Positions 46,688 through 55,784 of a stretch of DNA of 64,000 nt are shown piece by piece. The stretch is taken from positions 52,832-116,831 of the forward strand of contig JAKSDA010000438.1 of NCBI GenBank assembly GCA_022360315.1. Direction: 5' to 3'. Source of the DNA: Pseudomonadota bacterium (GTDB lineage: Bacteria; Myxococcota_A; Polyangia; Haliangiales; Haliangiaceae). Made by a program: the position numbers and the translations under genes. How positions within the stretch are numbered: position 1 is the first letter of the stretch; every line of letters begins with the position of its first letter. The notes below the pieces were generated by a model. The model made no database searches and was not told the DNA's origin. It saw only the letters and a program-made list of their open reading frames with translations.

Positions 46688-47579
46688 CAGCTAAGCCTCC
46701 TTCAAACTGATTCTCCACTGGATCGCATCGCGTCAGAGCGTGCGCGGTGCAACAGGAAGATCGAGTGGATTCTGATTATCGCGCGGAACCCTAAACCGCC
46801 ACCCCCCAGGTGGCAAGGAGAGACCTCACATTTTGTTTTCCGCAGAGTTTTCGCCATCCTGAATCGATACATGTCCTGTGGAGAAGACAACACCGGCCAC
46901 GAACTGAGAGGGCAGGTGGCGCCCCTCGCAACGATACGATCACACAGCACGACTCGCCGGCCAGAAACTCGATACGAGATCGGATCCGACTCGATCGCGG
47001 CCGAAAAAGATCGTTGCAAGCGCCCGGGTTTGGAGATCTACCTGATTGAAATCAAACGGTTCTATCGATCTCTCAAAACTGGCTGTGTCAGGGGGACCTG
47101 GTACCATGAGGTCATGTTTCGCTCTCCCCTGAAAGGACGGCATGAGCCGGCCTGGGTGAGTGCAGCTCGCTCTTCACATTGTCTGCCTCTTCACATTGTC
47201 TGCCTCTTTACAGTGTTTGGTTCAGCTCTTCGGTGCAGCAGGTGTCGAGGCGCCGGGAGGCTCTGTCGCGGTGGAGATGACCGACCAAGGTGGTCGATAA
47301 AGACCTGGTATCCATCTTTTGCATAGAGATTTTTGTCAACAATTTCGGGTTATTCAATCATACTTATGTATCCACTGAGGGGTGGATAATTTGATCCTGC
47401 GCAATGGGCACTGATACGATTCGAATCACTGATTGGGCACGGCGGCTCGACCGCTGGCAGGTGCGATTCGTCCGTGTTCTTCTCTTTTTGCGCCGCTCTC
47501 GCGCAAATTCTATTGGTGTATTCCCCCGCTGGGAGAACGCCGAACCGGCGTGTGTTTTCAGCGCATGCGAGGAGAGAGT
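46688..47579. other. Long non-coding stretch with tandem repeats
   Basis: Nearly 900 bp without a credible gene between the lipoprotein and the SprT-like protein. It contains a 17-bp tandem repeat TCTTCACATTGTCTGCC (47171-47187, 47188-47204, and a third degenerate copy from 47205), and the inverted repeat TATCCAC-N6-GTGGATA (47369-47388). A stretch around 46900-47100 is open in several frames but matches nothing recognised. Confidence 0.5.
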
Positions 47580-48587
47580 GTGAGTTCTGTGCCCGGAACA
47601 AAAGACGAGCCTGTGGTCGAGCGACTGGCATCCGCCGTTTTCAGCGGAGGCCGAAAAGGTGTCGTCGCCGGTCGCGTGGCGATTGCTCCGACCGCGGCAG
47701 GCGCTGGCTCGACTGTGCCCGAAGGTGTCATCACACCTGCGAGCGGCCAGGCCCGCGCTGTGCAGGCGGCCAGCGATCAGGCTCACGAGGCCGAGAAAAG
47801 GGCTCCAAACCGGCGCGGCACTACAGGTACTCCGGCCCAGTCGCCAATCCCCGGGTCGGCTGCTGCTGCGGGGTCGAGCCAATGGGCACAACAGCGCGAG
47901 ATCGCCGAGCGGTCCCTGGAGAGACGCATCCGGGCCCACCTGATTCGCGGCGAGCTATCGGTCACCCTCACCGACAATCGCTACACCATGATTTCGGTGC
48001 GCCGCGACGGCAAGAGCAAAAAATGCTTCAAAGTCCGCTTGCACCACATGTTCGCCGACGCCAGTCCGGTCATTACTCGGGCTCTGGCCCGCTATGTCGC
48101 GCACAACGACCGCGACGCCTCGCGCCTTCTCGGCGACTATATCGACGCCCATCAGCACAGGGTGCGCGCTCCGTCCCGGCAGCGCGCGGCGCAGCGCCTC
48201 ACCACGCGCGGCCGCATCCACGACCTGGCCGCTATTTTTGACGACTTGAATCGGCGCTACTTCGGCGGACGCATCGAGGCACGCATCACCTGGGGCCAGC
48301 GCGTCGGCAAGCCCAAGCGGCGAAACAGCATCAAGATGGGCTCGTATTCGGTGGAGGAGAAACTGATCCGCATCCACCGTTCGCTCGACCGGCCGTTTGT
48401 GCCGCGTTTCTTTGTCGAGTGGGTAGTTTTTCACGAGATGTTGCATCAAGTTCACGACATCGTTGTGATCAACGGACGGCGCCGTTTCCACTCCAAAGAG
48501 TTTTTGCGTGACGAGGCCAAATTCGAGCACTACGTTTCGGCCCGCGCCTGGGAACGGGCAAACCTCGACGCTCTGCTAACCTGTTAA
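47580..48587 (+). CDS. SprT-like zinc metallopeptidase
   Basis: Predicted protein of 335 aa. A GTG start is preferred, with GAGGAG five bases upstream; the longer frame is open but unsupported. The first 120 residues are Ala/Gly/Ser-rich and probably disordered. The C-terminal half is the SprT-like zinc fold: FDDLNRRYFGGRIEARITWGQ, MGSYSVEEKLIRIHRSLDR, VEWVVFHEMLHQVHD with HExxH, then FHSKEFLRDEAKF. Bacterial SprT-like proteins may act in DNA-protein crosslink removal, but the role here is unproven. It ends 14 bp from the convergent ferredoxin gene. Confidence 0.75.
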   Translation: MSSVPGTKDEPVVERLASAVFSGGRKGVVAGRVAIAPTAAGAGSTVPEGVITPASGQARAVQAASDQAHEAEKRAPNRRGTTGTPAQSPIPGSAAAAGSSQWAQQREIAERSLERRIRAHLIRGELSVTLTDNRYTMISVRRDGKSKKCFKVRLHHMFADASPVITRALARYVAHNDRDASRLLGDYIDAHQHRVRAPSRQRAAQRLTTRGRIHDLAAIFDDLNRRYFGGRIEARITWGQRVGKPKRRNSIKMGSYSVEEKLIRIHRSLDRPFVPRFFVEWVVFHEMLHQVHDIVVINGRRRFHSKEFLRDEAKFEHYVSARAWERANLDALLTC

Positions 48588-48601
48588 ATTCGAAACGATC
48601 G

Positions 48602-48931
48602 TCAATCGTCGGGCCAGTCGTACACCAGTCGCTCGACTGGCTCGCCGCCAGTGAGGTGCGAGACGACAATCTCGTCGACGTCGCTCTCGGCAACTCCCCC
48701 ATACCACACACCGTCGGGATAGACCACCACACTGGGGCCGTCAAAACACGGGCCCAGGCAGCCACTGCTGGTCACCGCAACAGCTCCGCAGAGCGCGGGA
48801 TGGGTGGCTACAGCGCGCTGCAAGGCGACCAGTACCGCGGTCGAGTTTCTGGCCCCACACGATGGTTTACCGGCCGCAGGTCGTCGGTTTACACAGACAA
48901 AAACGTGGCGCTGGAAGCGAGATGTGGCCAT
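48602..48931 (-). CDS. Thioredoxin-like [2Fe-2S] ferredoxin
   Basis: Short electron carrier of 109 aa. The cluster ligands are C13 and C25 in HVFVCVNRRPAAGKPSCGAR and C58, C62 in SSGCLGPC, the C-x(11)-C-x(32)-C-x(3)-C pattern of thioredoxin-like 2Fe-2S ferredoxins (Shethna protein II family). ATG 48931 opens the fold directly; the frame extends further upstream but is unlike the family there. Redox partner unknown. Confidence 0.85.
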   Translation of the reverse strand: MATSRFQRHVFVCVNRRPAAGKPSCGARNSTAVLVALQRAVATHPALCGAVAVTSSGCLGPCFDGPSVVVYPDGVWYGGVAESDVDEIVVSHLTGGEPVERLVYDWPDD

Positions 48932-49130
48932 CGAAACGATTCCGCCGGGTGCCCCTCGAGGGTACACTCGCCAGGCCCATAACGCTCCACTCGCTCGACT
49001 CTTCACCGATGCCGCGCCGCGAGGCCCGTGTACCCATCCGATAACGCATTGTGTCAAGAGGGTTGGGTTGGAGGTCTGCAACCTCCGGAATAAAAAAGGC
49101 CTTATGTGCAACTGCGGAGGCGTTGGACCA

Positions 49131-49158
49131 TTGACTTAGCGCGACTGGATCGTACAGT
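49131..49158 (+). promoter_or_regulatory. Possible promoter of the eCIS operon
   Basis: TTGACT (49131-49136) and TACAGT (49153-49158), 16 bp apart, lie about 45 bp before the first eCIS gene. Each is a partial sigma-70-type match. No sigma-54 GG/GC element was noticed. Confidence 0.4.
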
Positions 49159-49203
49159 ACGCGTCCACACGGTAGGGCGCGTGAGCGTATTCGATGACCA
49201 CCC

Positions 49204-49896
49204 ATGACGATGACGCCTCAGCATCACATCATCAAGGAGACGTCCGATACGGTTTCGCGCCTTTTGCAGGACGAGTTCAAGCGCAACGGGTACAAGCGGG
49301 TTCACATCATCGAGCAAGCGCCCAAGCCAGATTCGGTCGAGGGCAAGCTGCCCGCGGTTTCGGTATATCTCTATCAAGTGTCTCTGGACCCCGAGGGTGT
49401 GATGGGCAACATCGGCCACGAGATGGTAACTGTCGAGCACGAGGATGGAACCGTGGAGGAGTTCCAGCGTCTGCGGCGGCTGTGGCTGCGGCTCGACTAT
49501 CTCATCTCAACCTGGGCGCAGACACCGGAGGACGAGCAGTTGCTACTGGGTCTGGTCATCCGCACGATCATGGACAACCCGGCTCTATCTGGTGATCGTT
49601 TGCGCGGCGAGTCATTCGAGGCGGATTTTCAACTCGGCTTGCTTCTGTCCACTCGTCTGGATGAAGGCACGCTGGCGCGTTTCTGGGGCAGTCTGAATCA
49701 GCCGGTGCGCCCGGCCATCCAGGCGTGGACGTCCATCCCCATCATTCCCGAGCGGATGGAGCCGTTCACCCGGGTCGACGAGCGCCAGATCTCCTTTCGC
49801 AATCTCAACGATCCCCTGCACAAGCCGGAGTCCGGTCCGGACCGTGGGGGTGTATTTTCGCGCCGTGACCTCACACTCGGGGGCGGCAAACGATGA
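49204..49896 (+). CDS. eCIS protein of the Pvc16/DUF4255 family
   Basis: Protein of 230 aa, the expected length of Pvc16/Afp16-type terminator proteins that cap the injection tube. IIKETSDTVSRLLQDEFKRNG, SVYLYQVSLDPEGVM and WLRLDYLISTWAQTPEDEQLLLGLVIRTIMDNPALSG are family signatures. In many eCIS loci this gene comes first, as here, 91 bp before sheath 1. No Shine-Dalgarno precedes ATG 49204; an ATG six bases later is equally possible. Confidence 0.88.
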   Translation: MTMTPQHHIIKETSDTVSRLLQDEFKRNGYKRVHIIEQAPKPDSVEGKLPAVSVYLYQVSLDPEGVMGNIGHEMVTVEHEDGTVEEFQRLRRLWLRLDYLISTWAQTPEDEQLLLGLVIRTIMDNPALSGDRLRGESFEADFQLGLLLSTRLDEGTLARFWGSLNQPVRPAIQAWTSIPIIPERMEPFTRVDERQISFRNLNDPLHKPESGPDRGGVFSRRDLTLGGGKR

Positions 49897-49986
49897 ACTC
49901 AGCTCGAAGTGGTGTTGCCGGGGATAGCCCCTGGCCAACCCAGAGCCATCGCAAGCATCGCTAGGCAAGTAAGGAGGACTCTTCGG

Positions 49987-51198
<1,212 letters not shown>

Positions 51199-51614
51199 GC
51201 ATGGAAGCGAGCCGGGCAACCGGGGGTAGACCGAAGGGGTAGAGGCGAAGCCGTCGTCTGTAGAGGCGAAGCCGTCGTCTGTAGAGGCGGAGCCGTCGTC
51301 TGTGACCGGTCACCAGGTGGGCTCTGGGTCCCAGCCGAGGTCACCCTGGAGACTTGTTCAGCGCGGCCGGATCAGCAAAAAAAAATCTCCCCGGGGAGCG
51401 GGAAGGTTTCTACTTTCGCCCCCGTACTAGGTGTGCACAAAGAACAACAAAACCATTTGACAATTTGCCGAATGCTCACGGGCATCTTCGTCACTCCCAT
51501 GGCCTCCGGGCTGAGCTCTTTGTCACCGTCTGGCGGCGAGACACGAGCTTGGAACAAATCGTGAGAGTGGCGAGGGATTCTATGAGCAAGAGGCCGAGGA
51601 ACTAGAGGAAAGAA
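51199..51614. other. Intra-operon gap with repeats
   Basis: About 416 bp separate sheath 1 from the tube-like gene, unusually long for this operon. It contains three 21-bp repeats, the palindrome GTGACCGGTCAC (51302-51313) and a small CTGGGTCCCAG hairpin just after. No gene is evident. The region could carry a promoter, terminator or RNA-processing site that sets expression of the next gene. Confidence 0.5.
51239..51301. repeat. Three tandem 21-bp repeats
   Basis: GTAGAGGCGAAGCCGTCGTCT occurs at 51239-51259, 51260-51280 and 51281-51301, the third with one substitution. It lies in non-coding DNA between sheath 1 and the double tube gene. Unit length is two helical turns. Confidence 0.9.
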
Positions 51615-52520
51615 ATGGCTGGTAAACGTTCATTTTCAGCAGGCCGATTTGCGTTTGGCATCGACGGCGAGTTCGCCGGGTACATCAAGAGCGTCAAGGG
51701 TGGTGTCATCAAGGGCTCTGATGTTGTCAAACACAACCTGGGCACCAGCTTCTACCAGAAGAAGCACATATCCACGATCACCCACGAGGCGCTCACCATG
51801 GAGATTGCCATGGGTATGGGCAAATCGATGTGGGATTGGGTCAAGGCCTCGTTCGACAAGGGGTTCGTTCAGAAGACCTGCGACCTGTGGGCGGCTGATT
51901 TTAACCACAAAGTCCAGGCGGTCCGCGTGTTCAACGACGCGTACATCAAGAAAGTCACCGTGCCGACCTGTGACGGCAAGGACAAGAACCCGGGCTATTT
52001 CACCATCGAAATCGACCCGACCACGATCCGCTACGAAAAGGGCGATGGCAGCGAGATCAAGGGCGAGGAGAACGCCAACGCCAAGAAGTGGCTATGCTCC
52101 AATTTCCGCTTCGAACTCGGTACCTTGCCCTGCGACCGCGTGGCCAAGGTCGACTCGTTCAACTGGGAGCAGAAGATCGTCAAGGACGAGGTCGGCATGT
52201 TCCGCGAAGCCATGAAAGAGCCGGCCTCCCTCGAGGTCAGCAACCTCAAGCTCAGCATCTCGTTGGCCGACCTGGACCCGTGGGCCGAGTGGCACAAGAC
52301 CTTCGTCATCGACGGTAAGTGCACCGATGGTGACGAACTCACCGGCTCGCTGACCTTCCTCGGGCCCGACCTAGAGGAGGAACTGGCCACCATTACCTTC
52401 AAACACGTCGGCATCATTTCACTCGAGCAGCAGGGGGTTGAGGCCAACAAAGAAGACATCGCCCGCTTCGACGTCGAGCTGTACGTCGAGGAGGTTGCCT
52501 TCGAAGCCTACAACACCTGA
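51615..52520 (+). CDS. Double-length tube-fold protein (two gp19-like domains)
   Basis: Protein of 301 aa, twice the size of a normal tube subunit. Residues about 10-145 (FAFGIDGEFAGYIKSVKGG, ALTMEIAMGMGKSMWDWVKA, AVRVFNDAYIKKVTVP) and about 165-298 (FRFELGTLPCDRVAKVDSF, NLKLSISLADLDPWAEWHKT, LTGSLTFLGPDLEEELATITF) each resemble the T4 gp19/Hcp tail-tube fold by order of strands and helix. So it is probably a tandem duplication with divergence. A trimer would build a six-domain ring. A normal-length tube is encoded at 55229, so this one may be an adaptor, a second tube species or a cargo ring. Shine-Dalgarno AGAGGA upstream. Confidence 0.8.
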   Translation: MAGKRSFSAGRFAFGIDGEFAGYIKSVKGGVIKGSDVVKHNLGTSFYQKKHISTITHEALTMEIAMGMGKSMWDWVKASFDKGFVQKTCDLWAADFNHKVQAVRVFNDAYIKKVTVPTCDGKDKNPGYFTIEIDPTTIRYEKGDGSEIKGEENANAKKWLCSNFRFELGTLPCDRVAKVDSFNWEQKIVKDEVGMFREAMKEPASLEVSNLKLSISLADLDPWAEWHKTFVIDGKCTDGDELTGSLTFLGPDLEEELATITFKHVGIISLEQQGVEANKEDIARFDVELYVEEVAFEAYNT

Positions 52521-52615
52521 TGAATCATCTCCCTGAGACACAAGAGTAGACCCGGCCAGCCGAGCGAATCGTCGGCCGGCCGATCGTGCGGGGGAGTAAA
52601 ATCCGATAGGATAAC

Positions 52616-52646
52616 AGGCGGCCTGCCGATGGTGGGTCGCCTTTTT
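52616..52646 (+). terminator. Intra-operon intrinsic terminator
   Basis: AGGCGGCCTGCC (52616-52627), loop GAT, GGTGGGTCGCCT (52631-52642) form a 12-bp stem with G-U pairs, followed by TTTTA. It sits between the double tube gene and the chaperone-like gene, so partial readthrough would make upstream products more abundant. Confidence 0.7.
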
Positions 52647-52681
52647 ATCGTTGGAGACTCTCAACGGGGAATGTTTGAAAG

Positions 52682-53101
52682 ATGGCGTTCAAAACCGAGT
52701 TTCGATTCCGGCTGCCACGTGGCTATGTGGACCCGGAGAGCGGCCAAGTGCACCGCGACGGTGTCATGCGTCTGGCCACGGCCCGGGACGAAATCGTGCC
52801 ACTGCAGGACTATCGCGTACAGGCCAACCGCGCCTATCTCGTCATCGTGCTTTTGTCGCGGGTAATCACCAAGCTCGGCGACCTCGATAAGAACGACATC
52901 GGAGTCGGCACGATCGAGAATCTGTTTTCTACCGATCTGGCATATCTGCAGGAATTTTATCGAAAAATCAATGAGGAAGGGACACCGAACATCCACCTTG
53001 GCTGCCCGGCATGCGGTCACGAATTTGACGTCGATATGACGACGGGCAATGTGGTTGGCGCCGGGGGCGAGGAAGGAGGTTCGGCGCCGTCGGGGGGGTA
53101 A
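52682..53101 (+). CDS. eCIS tail-assembly-chaperone-like protein (short form)
   Basis: Cytoplasmic protein of 139 aa. FRFRLPRGYVDPESGQVHRDGVMRLATARDEI is beta-rich and the following VVITKLGDLD-type helices resemble phage tail assembly chaperones of similar length. A C-x2-C pair (CPACGHEF, about residues 107-114) could bind metal in a dimer. The last 20 codons are Gly-rich and end in GGG GGG TAA. The position, between tube-like and sheath genes, matches gpG-type chaperones of tailed phages. The frame probably continues by -1 frameshift into the downstream DUF6760-like region. Confidence 0.72.
   Translation: MAFKTEFRFRLPRGYVDPESGQVHRDGVMRLATARDEIVPLQDYRVQANRAYLVIVLLSRVITKLGDLDKNDIGVGTIENLFSTDLAYLQEFYRKINEEGTPNIHLGCPACGHEFDVDMTTGNVVGAGGEEGGSAPSGG
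53073..53098 (+). promoter_or_regulatory. Predicted -1 programmed frameshift signal (SD element plus G_GGG_GGG)
   Basis: AAGGAGGT (53073-53080), a perfect complement of the 16S 3' end, precedes by 11 bases the heptamer GGGGGGG (53092-53098). Codon boundaries of the upstream frame fall as G GGG GGG, the correct phase for two-tRNA slippage. The next zero-frame codon is the stop TAA (53099-53101). Slippage would enter the frame GTA-AAT-CGG, open to 53280. This is the same arrangement as dnaX and tail-chaperone frameshifts. The SD element might instead be a normal ribosome-binding site. Confidence 0.65.
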
Positions 53102-53280
53102 ATCGGTGGACGGTCGCTACCTATCCTCGGGACCAGTTGCATCAAGAGATCGCGTACATCGCGTATCACTTTCACTGGTCGCTCGACGACATCCTGGATA
53201 TGGAACACGAAGAGCGACATATCTGGCTCAGAGAGATCGCCAGCATCAACCGAGAGATCAACAAGGCCCGCAAGGGCTGA
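53098..53280 (+). CDS. DUF6760-like small eCIS protein, likely the frameshift extension of the chaperone
   Basis: A 60-residue segment with a conserved-looking sequence: YPRDQLHQEIAYIAYHFHWS, LDDILDMEHEERHIWLREI and ASINREINKARKG. Small proteins of this type (YPxxxLxxEVAYIAYHFHW) occur next to tail and eCIS tube genes. In this frame no ATG, GTG or TTG precedes the conserved start back to the stop at 53026-53028; the first TTG (in DQLHQ) would cut into it. Therefore translation by -1 slippage from 53098 giving a 199-aa fusion is the simplest reading. The alternative is an uncommon start codon served by AAGGAGGT. Confidence 0.7.
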   Translation, partial: VNRWTVATYPRDQLHQEIAYIAYHFHWSLDDILDMEHEERHIWLREIASINREINKARKG

Positions 53281-53332
53281 GTGCGCCGTCCGCCGTGTTA
53301 CCAATCGAAGCTGCACGCTTGCCAGGGGCCAA

Positions 53333-53376
53333 AACGCCACAATGAGCAACGCCACAATCAGCAACGCCGCAATTGG
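53333..53376. repeat. Three 15-bp tandem repeats
   Basis: AACGCCACAATGAGC (53333-53347), AACGCCACAATCAGC (53348-53362) and AACGCCGCAATTGG (from 53363) lie in the gap between the DUF6760-like segment and sheath 2. Confidence 0.75.
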
Positions 53377-53442
53377 CTACACCAGGTACGCTATCGAAGC
53401 AGGCCAAAGGAGCCGCGTCGCAACCGAAACCGGAGAGCTGTT

Positions 53443-55194
53443 ATGCGTCTGTCCGCCGAAATGAGGCCCCCCGGTGTCTACCCCGCGGTGGCCGAACCCA
53501 CCGCTTCCAAGCTCGAAATTGCCGACACTCGTATTGTCGGCTTTGTCGGTTTGACTCAGAAAGGCCCGATGGACGAGCCCCGGCGTATCGCCAATTGGGA
53601 CGAGTTTGTCGAGACCTACGGATACACTCCACAGCACTACTTGTCCGACACGATCGAGGCGTTTTTCCGCAACGGTGGAACACGCTGTTACGTCGTGCGG
53701 GTTGCGCACTGTCCCCGCGATGGTTCGCTCCCCGCCGTCGAACACGCTGCCTCGGCCGAGCGGATCATCCACGATGACTGGCAGAAGCCCTGTTTGCGTG
53801 TATCAGCCCTCAACGAGGGTCTGTGGGGAAACGATATATGGGTCAAATGCGTCCATGCCACCGGGGCCAAAACTCTGCTCACCCGTGACCTCGAGGTCGG
53901 AGCCGGCGAGGCGCACGTGTCGAGCACGCGAGGGTTGCAGGTCGGCGCCCTGGTCCGCATCTACGACCGCGAGAACGAGGATTATGTCGTTCTCACCGAA
54001 GTCGGAGAAAAAACCGTCAAATGGAGCGCTGAAACACCGGTGAATCGCAAGCATCGCTCGGCAGCGCCGACTCATCTGGAAGTTCTCGAGTTTGAGATTC
54101 ACGCCACCCTGCGCGAGAGGAGAGAGGTCTTCAAGGCGCTTCAGATGCATCCGCGTTCGCGTAACTATGCGCCCCGGGTCATTGCTGCTCAGTCGCGGCT
54201 GATCCGCCTCGACGACCTCGAGACCCGCTCGCCGGTTCCGCACAATCGGCCCGAGCCCGAGCCCCTGGCCCGACTCGAAGGCGGGCGCGATGGAACCGAT
54301 CATCTAACTCCTGAAGATTTCGTCGGCGTCGACCTGGGCCCGGCGCAGCGCTCCGGTCTCATGGCATTGGTGCCCATGGAGGAAGTCGCACTTCTGGCCA
54401 GTCCCGATGCCATGAAGTTCATTGATGACGAGCCCGGCCCGGCTGGCGAAATCAAGGCACAGCGGGTTCAGGATGCTATGATCGATCTATGCGAGAATCT
54501 CAAGGACCGTTTCGCCATTCTCGACTGCCCGCAAACTCGCAAAATCGATGATGTAAAACGCTGGCGTCGGCGAACCGACTCGTCCTATGCAGCCTATTAC
54601 TGGCCGTGGTTGCAGGTGGCGACCCATGGTGGAATCGTCCGACCGATTCCACCGTCGGGCATCATGGCTGGGGTCTATGCTCTGCGCGATACCGAGGGCG
54701 GCGTGCACTATGCCCCGGGCAATGTGCCGATCTCGGGGGTTACCGATCTGGCGCTGCGCGTTACCGAAGACCATTTGGGAGACCTGAACGCAGAGGGAGT
54801 CAATAGTTTTCGCGTACAGCGCGGAGTTCGCCCGTGGGGAGTCAGAACCGCGTCGTCCGATCCGGATTGGCGATACATCAACATTCGTCGCCTGTTCATC
54901 ATGCTGCGCCGGTCCCTCGAGGCCGGGATGAGCTGGGTGCCGTTTGAATCCAACGATCAGAAGACCTGGGATACCGTGCATACCCTGGTCTCCGAGTTCC
55001 TCGAAGAACTGTTTCGGCAGGGGATGTTCGCAGGAGGGAGTCCCGCGGATTCGTTTTACGTAAAATGCGATGCAGAGGTCAATCCGCCCGAGACTGTGGA
55101 TCGGGGGTACCTCATCTGCGAAATAGGTGTTGCGCCTGTACATCCAGCTGAATTTATTATTGTTCATCTGACCCAAAACACTGGAGCCAGCTAG
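53443..55194 (+). CDS. eCIS contractile sheath protein 2 (long form)
   Basis: Sheath subunit of 583 aa, 180 longer than sheath 1. It starts MRLSAEMRPPGVYPAVAEPT, and shares the C-terminal conserved blocks (SDPDWRYINIRRLFIMLRRSLEAGMSWVPFESND, ETVDRGYLICEIGVAPVHPAEFIIVHL). The extra length is a large insert in the variable domain (about residues 95-300), which in other systems projects outwards and can decorate the surface. The open frame runs upstream to 53281, but 53443 gives the standard N-terminus. Two sheath types in one locus resemble Afp2-4 and Pvc2-4. Confidence 0.93.
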   Translation: MRLSAEMRPPGVYPAVAEPTASKLEIADTRIVGFVGLTQKGPMDEPRRIANWDEFVETYGYTPQHYLSDTIEAFFRNGGTRCYVVRVAHCPRDGSLPAVEHAASAERIIHDDWQKPCLRVSALNEGLWGNDIWVKCVHATGAKTLLTRDLEVGAGEAHVSSTRGLQVGALVRIYDRENEDYVVLTEVGEKTVKWSAETPVNRKHRSAAPTHLEVLEFEIHATLRERREVFKALQMHPRSRNYAPRVIAAQSRLIRLDDLETRSPVPHNRPEPEPLARLEGGRDGTDHLTPEDFVGVDLGPAQRSGLMALVPMEEVALLASPDAMKFIDDEPGPAGEIKAQRVQDAMIDLCENLKDRFAILDCPQTRKIDDVKRWRRRTDSSYAAYYWPWLQVATHGGIVRPIPPSGIMAGVYALRDTEGGVHYAPGNVPISGVTDLALRVTEDHLGDLNAEGVNSFRVQRGVRPWGVRTASSDPDWRYINIRRLFIMLRRSLEAGMSWVPFESNDQKTWDTVHTLVSEFLEELFRQGMFAGGSPADSFYVKCDAEVNPPETVDRGYLICEIGVAPVHPAEFIIVHLTQNTGAS

Positions 55195-55228
55195 ATAGAG
55201 CAGGCGAGCCGCGAAGGAACCCAAAGCC

Positions 55229-55684
55229 ATGAGCACCGGAACCAGTCAAGATCCGCTTCCCGTCTATTGCTTCAAGGTCAAGCTCACCGGCGTGAGCGGC
55301 CATTCGGACGCCACCGCATTCTTCAAAAGTGTCAGTGGTCTCAAGTATGAGACGGATGTCACAGATTTTCAGGAAGGCGGTCAGAACCGTTTCACCCATC
55401 GTCTTGTCGGTCCGACCAAATGGGGCAACATTGTGCTCAAGCGCGGATTCGCCAAGAGCTTCGACATGGTGAAGTGGCGGGAGGAGTGGTTGAGCGGCGG
55501 CAAGCCCAAGCGCATTTCGGGTGAGATCACGCAACTCGACACCCAGCTCAACCCGGTGTGCAAGTGGAAGTTCAAAGACGGCTGGCCGTGCAAGTGGGAG
55601 CTATCCGAGATGGATGCCTCCAAGAGCGAGCTTGCCATCGAGACCCTTGAAATCGCCCATCACGGTCTGGAGTTTTCGGGGTAG
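55229..55684 (+). CDS. eCIS inner tube protein
   Basis: Tube subunit of 151 aa, the usual length. VYCFKVKLTGVSGHSDATAFFKSVSGLKYETDVTDFQEGGQNRFTHRLVGP and WELSEMDASKSELAIETLEIAHHGLEF match T4 gp19-like eCIS tubes (Afp1/Pvc1). It follows sheath 2 by 34 bp. Confidence 0.95.
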   Translation: MSTGTSQDPLPVYCFKVKLTGVSGHSDATAFFKSVSGLKYETDVTDFQEGGQNRFTHRLVGPTKWGNIVLKRGFAKSFDMVKWREEWLSGGKPKRISGEITQLDTQLNPVCKWKFKDGWPCKWELSEMDASKSELAIETLEIAHHGLEFSG

Positions 55685-55784
55685 TCGGCGGTGGTCGGGC
55701 GTCGCCCGGCCACGGGTCGAGGTCCGAGAAACTGGCGACCGCGAATGAGGACGAACCGACAACAGGAACACCAATAGGAACCAT

